Shown: positions 49,531-59,315 of the stretch, one piece after another | Numbering within the stretch: the first letter of the stretch is position 1 | How the letters are laid out: each line of letters starts with the position of its first letter | NCBI RefSeq assembly: GCF_021155765.1 | Contig: NC_060118.1 | Span: 8,866,001-8,930,000, forward strand | Direction of reading: 5' to 3' | DNA length: 64,000 nucleotides | Source: Diprion similis | Taxonomy: Eukaryota; Arthropoda; Insecta; Hymenoptera; Diprionidae | Translations under genes and position numbers: made by a program | Notes under the pieces: model-generated | The model's database searches: none | Told to the model about the DNA's origin: nothing | What the model saw: only the letters and a program-made list of their open reading frames with translations

Positions 49531-52527
49531 TCACACGCTTTCTGCACCGTTTCTGGAATCCATAGCCATGGCGACTACCAAATCTTGAATGAGCTTCTGA
49601 TTCTGGTCACATATTTTTCTGAGCTCACGAATTTCATCCCTCAACTGACCGATGCCACCCTCCGATCTTTGAATAGTTTCGGGCTCACTTGACGCCCTGC
49701 CGACCGCGTCGTCCTCGTCATCTTCGATGTGAACATCGCGTCTTAGCGTCGAGTAACCATCGCTCTTCACGTAAGTGTAAGCAGTACTGCAACTCGTTCT
49801 GCTGCGAAGAGTTCCGACAGTCGTCGTGGACTTCCGGTCTCTTGCTATCCTGTAAGCGGAGGCAAGGACGTCGGGCGGAAGTCTCTTCTCCCTGGGATTG
49901 AGAGGGCGAACAGTAAGAACGACCCTGAGGGATGGGGGGAGAACGAGGGCCGTCCACTTTAGCATTCTGATGAGTCGCCGAGGCAGAAGACCGAGGAAAA
50001 GTGCGGTCTCCACCTCGCAGATGAGCTTCGTCTGTCTGACGAGCTTGGCGAGACCGGCTGTCTTCTGGAGGCCCTTGATGTCGTCCACGGCGATACCGAC
50101 GAGCAGATTCATCAACACTATCGTGACGAAGAGGAGGAAGAGCAAAAAGCAGAGCTGAGCCGAAATTTGCAGAAGGACCCAAGACGAGTCCTTGGACTCA
50201 TAGTCAGCCACGCTCTCGAAGTCGTCCTCTTTAGGAAAGAACAGGCTCTCGAAGTCGACCTCACCCGTCATCATCACGAGTACCTTGATCAGCCCGGTGT
50301 GAGGACTTCTGAACGCTTTCGAGTGAGGAAACATAACGCAGAAGCTGGCGGTGAAGCCGATTAACAAACAGGCGTAGGCCATGAGGAGCTTTATGACCTG
50401 GGCCTGAATGCTGGTGAACATGGCGACGTAGGCACCGAACATCGGGAGTTGCCCGATCATCAGCATCAGGTTTGTCCATCCGCAAAGGACGGCGTAAGCG
50501 CCGATGTGGTTCTGCCAGCTGTAAGTTGTCCCAGTGAATACGAACGAGCTGGCGAAGACGCTGATGACGACACACCACTCGACGAGATTGTCGACTTGGG
50601 TGAAGAACTGCCGAGCTGAGGGGAAGGTCGGGATCCCTGTGACCTTCCGTAACACTTCCAGCACGGTGAGTATCGTCAAGGCGTACCAGGCGACGTCCAT
50701 GACGACCGGGTTCCGGTACAAGATATCGTTCAGGGTACTAGTGGTGGTGTTGTTACTGGGCTGTTGGCCCTCCTCGAATATCCCCTGACTCTCGTTGTAG
50801 CAGTTATGAGCAAGTGCAGTCATCACCCAGGCGGTCACGACGAGAACGTAGAGGAGGTAGAAGAGCAGCCTGCCGACGTAATACTTCCTGATCTTCTGCC
50901 ACTTGAGGTGAAGGAAGGATTGGCAAAGCGGATGCTCGAGGATCTCCTTGTACCCCTCCGTGATGAAGGTGTCCAGGTAGCCGATCTCACTCTGCCGATC
51001 GTGCTGGAGGAGCGGGTGAAAGTCGAGCCTAAGCTCGACCTCCCCGGTGGCAGATCCATGCTGACGGAGAGCGATCGAGCCGTCGAGTTTCTCCTTGAAG
51101 ACGTTGAGAGACGTTGGTGTCTTCCGGAGTATTATGGAAAGCGCGGTCGTCCCGCCCTTGGTCTTGGCGCTGAGGTCAGCGCCGTGGAGTATGAGGATGT
51201 CGACGCACTGTGAGAGCTCGTTAATAGCGGCAACATGGAGCGGCGTGTATCCGTACTTGTCGGCCTTGTTAACATCCGCCTTCCAGGTGACGAGGAACTC
51301 CGAAACGTCGAAGGCGAGGGTGGATCTGCCGAGGGCGACGTGGAGCGAAGTGCGTCCGTCGTGGTCCTCGGCGTTGGGGTCACTGCCGCCTTTCTTGAGC
51401 AGAACCTTGACGCTCTCGAGGGAATGTGCTCTTGCCGCCAGGTGGAGCGCAGTCTGGGCACGATGGTTCTTCAAGGTGGGATCGGCCCCGTTATCCAAAA
51501 GAATTTCGAGATTCTCAGCGCAGCCGGCCTCGGCCGCGAGGTGGAGGGCCGAGTCGCCCTTCCTGGTTGTCACATCAACGTGGCAGCCGGCCTGCAGAAG
51601 CTCCGCAAGACAGCCAGGGTGGTCGCGATCGGTGACGTAGTGGATGGGCGCGAGGCCCGCAGAGTCCAGGGTGTCGAGGGCAGGATTTCCGGGAGCAACG
51701 AGCCGCATGACCTCGAGTGCACTGCTCCTGGCCGCACAGTGGAGGACCGAGTCATCACCGGTCGGCACGTCCTGGGCCACACCCTCGGCCAGGAAGAACC
51801 TCGCCACGTCGTAGGAGTTTCCAAGGGCCGCGTACTGGAAGGGCGTGTAGACTTTTCGGGAATTAACGCGAGCCCCCTTCTTTATAAGAAACTTCACACC
51901 CGCCAAGGAGTTGCTGAACGCGCAGAGGTGCAGGGCCGTCAATCCCTGCTCTGGTTCCGCGTGGTTTACGTCAACTCTAGCCTCCAGGAAACTTGGAAGG
52001 AGCTCCGCGTGGCCAAGGAAACTCGCGAAGAGGAAGAGAGCTTCGGTTTCCGCCGCCTTGCAGCCTTCAAGGACGCTACCGATGCTCTCGACGGTTATAC
52101 GGCCCGACTCTAGGTCCTCAAGGAGCTGAAGACGCCCCCCGACGCCGCGCATGTGCTCGGTGAGGATGCCCTTCACGGTCTCCCTGCAGATCGTTATGGC
52201 GCAGCTTGACTCCTCATTGAAGGAGCTTTCGCTCAAGCATATCGAGTAGCAGTGCGGCTCCTCCACCGGCGGCGGTGTTCCAAAATCCATGCAGTGTTCT
52301 TCTGGTGCCCAACCATCCTCGATGGTCGCTTGCTCTTTCACCAGGGAGGAGCGATCGTGACCTCCTCCTATCCAACGCGTCAGCAACAGTGACGTCGCCG
52401 TTCTCCGGTTCGGCTTCTTTGGCATCGGTGACGCCACCTCTTGCAAACTTGACGTCCGTTCCAACTGCACCCGCTTCTTTGGGGGCGGCAGATTTGGTGC
52501 CCCCGGTTGTTTCTCTCCAGCACCCAT
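49531..52527 (-). CDS. pyx: TRPA-family cation channel, pyrexia-like (998 aa, uninterrupted frame)
   Basis: Predicted tetrameric plasma-membrane cation channel. Drosophila pyrexia is opened by noxious heat; that role is inferred here. In order: a basic, proline-rich cytoplasmic start (1-110); about eight ankyrin repeats between residues 160 and 465, with clear TALHL, SALHLAA, TALHLAA, TSLHVA and TPLHVAA turns; S1 about 552-574; an extracellular loop with possible N-glycosylation sites (NES, NNT, NTT near 578-595); S2 609-627, S3 646-666, S4 673-695, S5 707-733. The pore loop has MMTGEVDFE at 752-760, then S6 786-814 ending in the TRP-type LMNLLVGIAVDDI stretch. A C-terminal tail includes an acidic patch (935-940) and a coiled coil (957-985). 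Length is close to Drosophila pyrexia (about 950 aa). The whole frame has no intron. An AG acceptor just upstream (exon start about 52574) suggests a spliced 5' untranslated exon. Waterwitch or another TRPA paralogue is the main alternative. Confidence 0.85.
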   Translation of the reverse strand: MGAGEKQPGAPNLPPPKKRVQLERTSSLQEVASPMPKKPNRRTATSLLLTRWIGGGHDRSSLVKEQATIEDGWAPEEHCMDFGTPPPVEEPHCYSICLSESSFNEESSCAITICRETVKGILTEHMRGVGGRLQLLEDLESGRITVESIGSVLEGCKAAETEALFLFASFLGHAELLPSFLEARVDVNHAEPEQGLTALHLCAFSNSLAGVKFLIKKGARVNSRKVYTPFQYAALGNSYDVARFFLAEGVAQDVPTGDDSVLHCAARSSALEVMRLVAPGNPALDTLDSAGLAPIHYVTDRDHPGCLAELLQAGCHVDVTTRKGDSALHLAAEAGCAENLEILLDNGADPTLKNHRAQTALHLAARAHSLESVKVLLKKGGSDPNAEDHDGRTSLHVALGRSTLAFDVSEFLVTWKADVNKADKYGYTPLHVAAINELSQCVDILILHGADLSAKTKGGTTALSIILRKTPTSLNVFKEKLDGSIALRQHGSATGEVELRLDFHPLLQHDRQSEIGYLDTFITEGYKEILEHPLCQSFLHLKWQKIRKYYVGRLLFYLLYVLVVTAWVMTALAHNCYNESQGIFEEGQQPSNNTTTSTLNDILYRNPVVMDVAWYALTILTVLEVLRKVTGIPTFPSARQFFTQVDNLVEWCVVISVFASSFVFTGTTYSWQNHIGAYAVLCGWTNLMLMIGQLPMFGAYVAMFTSIQAQVIKLLMAYACLLIGFTASFCVMFPHSKAFRSPHTGLIKVLVMMTGEVDFESLFFPKEDDFESVADYESKDSSWVLLQISAQLCFLLFLLFVTIVLMNLLVGIAVDDIKGLQKTAGLAKLVRQTKLICEVETALFLGLLPRRLIRMLKWTALVLPPSLRVVLTVRPLNPREKRLPPDVLASAYRIARDRKSTTTVGTLRSRTSCSTAYTYVKSDGYSTLRRDVHIEDDEDDAVGRASSEPETIQRSEGGIGQLRDEIRELRKICDQNQKLIQDLVVAMAMDSRNGAESV

Positions 52528-52574
52528 TGTTCTTGTTTTAGCAGATTATCTACATACTGCCGGGATTCTTCGCC
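52528..52574 (-). other. Likely 5' UTR part of the pyrexia-like coding exon
   Basis: On the minus strand a TTTTCAG acceptor (AG at 52576-52575) precedes 47 bases leading to the ATG at 52527. This fits a 5' untranslated intron with the whole coding frame in the following exon. Without transcripts this is a prediction. Confidence 0.4.
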
Positions 52575-54782
52575 CTGAAAATTAACGTACATTGATATTA
52601 AATACGGAAATTCGTGATTGTCGATAATTGGTGTTAAAAAGAATGTCAATGCAGTACACTGTAATATTCTAATTATTTTTTGTTATCAACATATTCAACT
52701 GAACTAATGGATTTTGATTCGTCCCAAAGTGCACTTTGAACGAAATGAAGATATTTCTTTTCTTGACATTTGTTGATTTATTAACAAATAGAGGGTTGGA
52801 TCCTTGAGGATCATTGATTTAATAACACTGAGAACTCTTCGCGATAATTATGTTGACATTGTTCATTGATAGTTTGACGAGATTGTTAGAGTTTGAAAAT
52901 AGAATGTACCATTTAGTACTAGAGACTGGTTATCCAGATAATTTATTCTATAAAATGGATAACCGTTGTTGTTCAGTAGGAATAATATGTACTAACTTCT
53001 CATAACTAACTGTTCAACGAGGAATTCGGACGTTGTTGGAAACTAGCAAAGGCAAAGAAGTGCGACGTAGTTGATTTCAGTTAATTGGATTGCAACATAA
53101 TCGCAAGGTTCACCATTCTATACTATAATGTATACCATGCACATCGTATAACTGACTGCAAATAAATCGATACCACTCAACACCATTTTGAAGTTTTTTT
53201 AAACGAAACTTCAACTGATTTAAATTATCAATAAACCGTCGATCGAAATTTGTCGTCTACGTCTCAGCACTGGATCCAATTCAATGGACAGCGTGTCTTT
53301 CTAATCTGAATTTCAAAGCTACAGGTGAACAGCATCTAGTCGTGAATTATGATACAGAGTGTGAATGATGTTGCACACGTTGCTAAAGGACGCGAATCGA
53401 CTTGGAAAACGCTGAACTTGGAATCAGACTGAAGGACCGGTTGTCGCGATGCTGGAAGCAGGTATACGAAGCATTCCAAGCATCTGCAAGACTATGGACA
53501 TCATACACAGGTGTGTATACGTATATGCGTGAGGCGTTGGTAGCAGTTGAGGCTGTGCTGCCACAGCGAATCGTCAGTCGTTCAGTATCCGTCGTAGAAC
53601 TAGGATATAAAATATTTTTTTTTTTTTTTAATCTTTAATCCATATCGCATAAGAAATTCGTTACATATCCGTAGGTACTGTGCATCGAGTGTCTCTGAGA
53701 GTCGGGTACGTTTTAATGATTAATTATAGAGCCAGGTATGAGTGGATTTTGACAAATTGCGGTGAAAGCGAAGACCCGAGCCTTCATATTAGAAACAAAA
53801 AACCTGCAGTGAGATAAAATAAGTTGGTAATGAGTAGCTGAATTAAAAATCAACGCTATAAGTGATGATCAATGTAGTAAGTCGAATTTCAGAAGGATGA
53901 GGCTGTGATTCATGTTGCGTTGATTACCTTCATTGTTGTTGAAAGAAATTGCATTCTTATACTTTTCCATTTATTACGTAACTCATTCCGGTTTTTCTGA
54001 CCTCTGATACTCACATGATTCACTAATCATGTCGGGAAAGTCAATTTATTGCGACACTACTTCTGATTCCAAGCCTTAACGGCAGTTAAGTCATGCGCAC
54101 ATAAATCATAATCATAATTAATGGACAAAAAAGGACGCGCATTGACGTGTAGGTACAGGAACATGATCACTTACGAAAAAACCCGACATTCATAAAATGT
54201 GACTGAATTACGTAAGACGCGAATTAATACATTGTATAGCTACATACATTCCAGGTGCTTTGCCATATTCGAGCTCTGCTGGTTTGACCATAAATGAAAA
54301 TCGAATAATAATGAATTTCATCAGGTATTCCAAAGTTCCGATCCCTTACTCGAAAGATTCTCTACACGGTTTTTCTTTTTCACCCATTGACGCGTGTCAA
54401 GAACGCCTCTGGCTAACCATCGCTTAAAATCCGGCGATCGAATTATCGTCTATCAAAAAATGTAAATCGCCACAGACGTCTGTATTTTGCGTACGCACAA
54501 ATCTGCAGTTGGTTGCGTCAGTAAAGGTGTCCATTACGTGTAGAGCCCAGGTTTTCGCGAATAGTAATTAGATTTCTCCTATTCAGCGTGTGAAGATCCT
54601 GTATAGCCCCAAAGTGAGCATCAGTCGCGATGTGACCAACTGGATGGAAAATTACTGTGCGAAATCACTGCGAATTATATTCAAGTGAAATGTAGAGTAA
54701 CGATGGATTTGAATTTTGGAATTCGATGACAATGTTGCAGAATTAAATAGATAAGTCTGTCACCAACGAGTCAAACAATTGG

Positions 54783-55020
54783 AAAAAAAAAAAAAAAAAA
54801 ATCTCAAAACAAAGAAGACCAAAAAATGTTGCTCTAGAAAGCGAAATACAATTAAAAACCTTAAACTAACAGAAAATAAACCAAAACAGTAACAGTCAGA
54901 GAAACAGCGATATAAAATAAGAAGTAGCGAGAAGCAGAGGAATAGAAAGTAAAGTGTAGAGATCACGTAAAATAAAACTAAAAATAAAAATAAAAATAAC
55001 TGCAAAACTAAAGTTCGAGG
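54783..55020. repeat. Poly(A) run and A-rich low-complexity tract
   Basis: Nineteen consecutive A residues at 54783-54801, followed by about 220 bases very rich in A on the plus strand, ending in (AAATAA)-like units near 54975-54995. It could be a decayed retrotransposon tail, but no adjacent coding remnant was recognised. Confidence 0.6.
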
Positions 55021-56113
55021 AAGTATAAGCGCGGTTTATACAAAATTAATACAAAACCGAGTAAAAAACTATCCGCACTACTACAGTGGCGCTTTATTAG
55101 TTGATACTCAACATGATTGTATACATTGATGTTATTCCAAGAATTGAAACTCGCCTGTGACATTAGGTAAAAAAAGTCTAAACTGTAGGTTTCGTGATCG
55201 TCGCTAATTTTTCATCTTCCGTTAAAACCCATGAGTCAATGGATTGATTAAGGCAAGCTGGCTGTTCTCAGTGGACTTTCACGAATTACTATTTCGTTTT
55301 TATTTTCTCCCACGTTTTTCACACTGCTTGTTTTTTCGAAAACGATTAAAATTCAACAATTCCCCGATGAAATTGTTATTAAGCATCCCAAATATTCGAT
55401 TTCTGGTTTCGCGTGACTTTTTTCTTGATGAAAAACATTCGAGAACGACGTAGATCATTAAACTCCGGATTTTTCATTCGTGAAACAATTAATTGTTGCG
55501 ATCATCTCCGACGATCTCTTGTGATCAGTGGTACTTGGATTATATTGAACTGTGCACCTCGTGGAAAAAAAGTTTTTCCAATCACCCGACGTCAGCGAAT
55601 AATTAACAGAATGAAAGTTAATCACATTATTTCTCATAACGTCACGATGTTTGAATCACAATATCCTGCAATGAATACGAATAGACACATTGCGACACCG
55701 TATGTATGTACAACGTACAGTTAAGCATATTGTTGACATGACTGAAACACCGAACAGTTTCATCTCTAGGCCACGGCTCCTATTATTCTCTCTATAGGTC
55801 TGTAAACTCTGCGGAAATAAAAGACCACACTAGGGTTTGTCCGCGGCCAGCATAACAACGCATGGCACTGATTTGGCTCGAGGTCTGAATTAAACTAACG
55901 GGTTCCTCTGAATCATTCATAAATAATAGCTGAAACGTTGTCTACAAAACCCGCCAGCCTCTCACTAATTCGACCCGATTTTCTGACCCGAAATAAAAAT
56001 CCAACGCGAATCAACTTCGCGATTCATCGTGTATATTATACGTATGTTGTTTACAAATTTGGAACTAACATGGAGGATCCCATCACTGTAATTAGCACTG
56101 TAGATAGACACTC

Positions 56114-56158
56114 TAATTGATTGCTTGATTGATGGATTGATTGATTGATCCTTGATTC
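56114..56158. repeat. Imperfect GATT/ATTG microsatellite
   Basis: Tandem four-base units of the GATT type with single interruptions, about 45 bp long. Confidence 0.8.
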
Positions 56159-57827
56159 ATGGTTTAATCTTATTATTTATAACGGACAGTGATTATCATC
56201 TTGCAAGGTGTACTTACCGTATAAAAATGATGGGTGGAACACGATAGTTGTAACAGCTGACACGAAAACGATGTGCGATCGTGTGGATCGTGGAAACCTG
56301 CAGTCGCCGGCATGACCACCACTCCGCTTCTCCGAGTAGGTGGACACTGTACGCTGATATAGTCAACAGAACTTGGGTGTAAACTGTACTCCGCAACGAT
56401 CTGATCATGAATGAATACAGGAAATGTCACTGACAGTACGTAACGCGATTTGCTATGTTATTTTGTAATAGCTAAAGCCGATAAAAACCGGAAATTTGGT
56501 GCTTACTGGTCGAGAATAGTTGATCTATTTACAGGTAAAATTGTCGAGCTGTATTTTCCTTTCTAATATAACCGGGAACACCAGTGCGGTATAGGATAAC
56601 GCAATAAACAATTTCGACTTGTGGCTCTGCAGTCAAGGGTCTGAGAAAATTCTTTACGCGTTACGGTTAACAAATGGAATTCACGGTCATTAACGTGCTC
56701 ATGATTTATGCAATTTAGCTGTATTATACAGCGAAACAATTCGCGTTCGTATTTACTACAGCCATGAGATATTTTTCCGTCTACGTGGTATAGGTATATA
56801 CGTAAAACCTTGACTAGCTTGAGTTAGGTAGTGTTTAGGTGTTCTGATTTATTGCACAAACTCGTTTCAGAATTGAAGAATCGGCATTCCGGAATTATAT
56901 GATGATGATCGTGGGAATCGGTATTTCTAGGATATTGAAGTAAAGTTTTATATTCCCGTCACACTGCTTTCAGAAATACAAAATTCTTCTTATACTCTTA
57001 TATTTTTTCAAATCAAGACGATTTTCGAAAACCAAGCGATATTTTATAGTGCCTTGGAATTCTGCTAGTCATAAGACTTGGTTGTTTTATTTATATGAAA
57101 TTTTTCTTTTTTTCTAATTTTGTTGAACAAATGTTATTCCTGCTCACAGGATTCAATTTTATTCAACGAGAAGCCTTCTACCTAGTCATAAGGTATATAA
57201 AGATAGATACATACATACCATCTGCTTTAGCTCATTCATCGACTTCAGTTACGGTCCATTAGACTTCAACTTGACAATCTACCTCGAAAAAAGGATTTCA
57301 TCAGGTTTGCTGCAATTGAGATAAAAAGGTATTTAACTGTCAAAGATTGAAGGGAGTATTGAACCCACTTAAAAAGAGAAGTATTGAAACTGTTTGTTGT
57401 CTATTTTGTCACAACACTCGCTCATTGTGTAATCGACGTTACGAACACTTCATTAAACTAATTTTTGAATTTGCAATATCAATAACTTAGGATCAATATT
57501 AATCGCACCAATTGTGTTTGTTTATCTGTTTCATTTTGTTTTCTTAGCTTATTTTTACTCTAAATATTCTTTTCGATTTTCAAACGAGTTAAAACGGCAA
57601 TTTTAATAATAGAATTAATCCACAACAAAGCGCGCTTGCTCCTAACCGCTATAGACCGTTGATACACAAACGTGATGTAAGTAATCTGTAATCAAGGAAT
57701 CGCCTGCTCTGCTATTGCTATGATCACGCAAATCCTAACTTAACATAACCTCAAAAAGCGCGCCGAACTAACGTTTCGATTGACATTTAACGTCAGAAGA
57801 GAGAGGTAAGCACAAGCACAGTACAAG

Positions 57828-59044
57828 ATGTATCATGAAAAAGTAGTAAAGAAAGTTCCGGGCACGATATTGCCGCCTTCAAAGCGAGAGCATCAAGGTT
57901 ACATCGAGGATCTCTCCTCGAAGCAAATATTCGAATTGGAGGAACTTTTGGAGCGGCAAAACAAGCTGTTAAGAAACGAGTACGTGTGGTCAGGCGCGAG
58001 GTGTCTGTCACAGGAAAAATCCCTAACCTCGTCGTTATATCTGTTTCAGAAAGTTCGTGGCGAAACTGCCGGACAAGGGTGCGAGGATAATAAATTTCCG
58101 GGATAAAATACAGCGGGAATTAGAGTCCAAGAATGATATTGAGAGGGCGGCTAACCTCCTCTCGAGGCTCAACATTGCCTCCGAAGGCAAGGATAAGATG
58201 AACGAACTCGAATGGACTGGAAAGTATACCGAGGATCGAGGAACTGTGAGGGTTGTCCAGCTAGACAGCGACGACGAAGACGATCCCCTGAAGATTCTCG
58301 CTCAGGTTTGTTTCGCAATGTTCGCCTACTATCATTGCCCTTTTGTGTGGATTTTCATAAGTAACAAGATCAAATTTACAGCCCACAGGGAGCGGGACGC
58401 ACAAGAAAAAGGTGGTGCACCTGCCACCTGAGGAAAGTCTGATCACACCCGATGATTTAAAGGAGATTGAAACTTTCGATGACTCCGTCAGCGTTGAGCA
58501 CGTTAAATACATTCTGGGAGTGGTCGAGAGGCCCAGGATTGTGGGTGAAAAGCAGAAACCGGAATCGTTCAAACCATACAAAACAACCAGAAGTAACGTT
58601 CACGATCCTTCGAACGAACTCAAAAGACGAAGGCATCCGCACTGGGAAGTTACCGCCGCTACTCCACCCCCTTCGATTCATGGAACGATCAAGGAATTGA
58701 ACATAACAGAATCTCTAACATTGCAAAAGAATCAGGCTGAAAAACTCCAGGTTGAGACTCGGGAGACTTTAATTTCATTTCTTTTTAATAAGCTTCTTGA
58801 TTCTAATTCCACAAAACTTTCTTTGCAGGAAATTCAAACGCAGAACGCGATCACGAAACTCGCTGAACAATTTGCTCCGCAAATGGGCGATTCGGTACCG
58901 CGTATTGTGGGAAATCATCGTTCAACGATCGCGGACAGCAGTTCCTCAGATTCCGAGGGAAATGAGGAAGAAAACGAGGCGCGCGATGATGACGACGATG
59001 ACGACAAGGCTGGAACTGTCACTTTCATGATCGATAGTAATTAG
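57828..59044 (+). CDS. POLR2M: RNA polymerase II-associated factor Gdown1 (four exons, 330 aa)
   Basis: Gdown1 (POLR2M, GRINL1A) binds RNA polymerase II and modulates initiation and elongation through competition with TFIIF and dependence on Mediator; that is known from mammals. Exons: 57828-57979, 58050-58305, 58382-58750, 58829-59044. They sum to 993 nt in frame with GT/AG junctions. The family signature is at residues about 32-62: an ELEELLERQ helix followed by KLLRNEKFVAKLPDKG, which is split across the exon 1/2 junction and closely follows the human LKRQERLLRNEKF-KLPDKG block. The middle is basic and low in structure, and the C-terminus is strongly acidic (SSSSDSEGNEEEN then a run of seven Asp), ending TVTFMIDSN. 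Human POLR2M has 368 aa. The last intron (58751-58828) is 78 nt, a multiple of three, and free of stops, so its retention would add 26 residues without a frameshift. The first ATG before the signature was taken as the start. Confidence 0.88.
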
Positions 59045-59090
59045 CAATAATAATTAACAATATTCAATTGTGATGTACCAATTTTGTAGA

Positions 59091-59096
59091 AATAAA
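59091..59096 (+). terminator. Poly(A) signal of POLR2M
   Basis: AATAAA 47 bases after the POLR2M stop codon, in a TA-rich stretch. The next gene, RpL13A, ends from the other side at about 59285, so the two transcripts converge with about 190 bases between signals. Confidence 0.6.
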
Positions 59097-59284
59097 TTAA
59101 TGAATATAATATTTTTGCATAATTTTCTGTCGTTTAATTTATTCTCCGCTTTTGGTGAGTTGAATTTTTTAGCTAAAAACGTCGAGAAATTCAAAGAATT
59201 TTTACTTCAATTATTTATGAAAAATGATAGGATAATTTTATAAAATTAAGGGCATCAACGCGATTATTTTGTTTTAGACAAAAC

Positions 59285-59301
59285 TTTATTGTGTCTTTAT
59301 T
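59285..59301 (-). terminator. Poly(A) signals of RpL13A
   Basis: Two AATAAA hexamers on the minus strand (59296-59301 and 59285-59290), 15 and 26 bases after the stop. This gives the very short 3' untranslated region typical of ribosomal protein genes. Confidence 0.6.
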
Positions 59302-59315
59302 ATATAACGCAGCTA

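Larger units (their letters stand above)
52575..57827. other. Gene-poor AT-rich spacer between the divergent pyrexia-like and POLR2M genes
   Basis: About 5.25 kb with no reading frame that I recognise. Both flanking genes point away from it, so it must hold both promoters and probably the upstream untranslated exon(s) of the channel gene. Local features are a 19-base A run followed by A-rich sequence (about 54783-55020) and a GATT-rich microsatellite (56114-56158). There is a TATATAAAG at 57194-57202 and an insect-type TCAGTT initiator-like site at 57245-57250, but their spacing (about 50 bases) is wrong for one core promoter. Confidence 0.5.

Noticed and set aside
49689..52541. Many long plus-strand and alternate minus-strand frames opposite the channel gene (for example 51235-52113)
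   Set aside because: Shadow frames caused by the GC-rich coding strand. None has domain features, and the minus-strand ankyrin/TRP frame explains the region.
53402..53638. Plus-strand 78-codon frame upstream of the channel gene
   Set aside because: Non-ATG start, ends in a poly-T-coded Phe run, no domain similarity.
57194..57250. TATA plus initiator core promoter in the spacer
   Set aside because: TATATAAAG and TCAGTT are about 50 bases apart instead of about 30, and no transcript unit is visible downstream before POLR2M.
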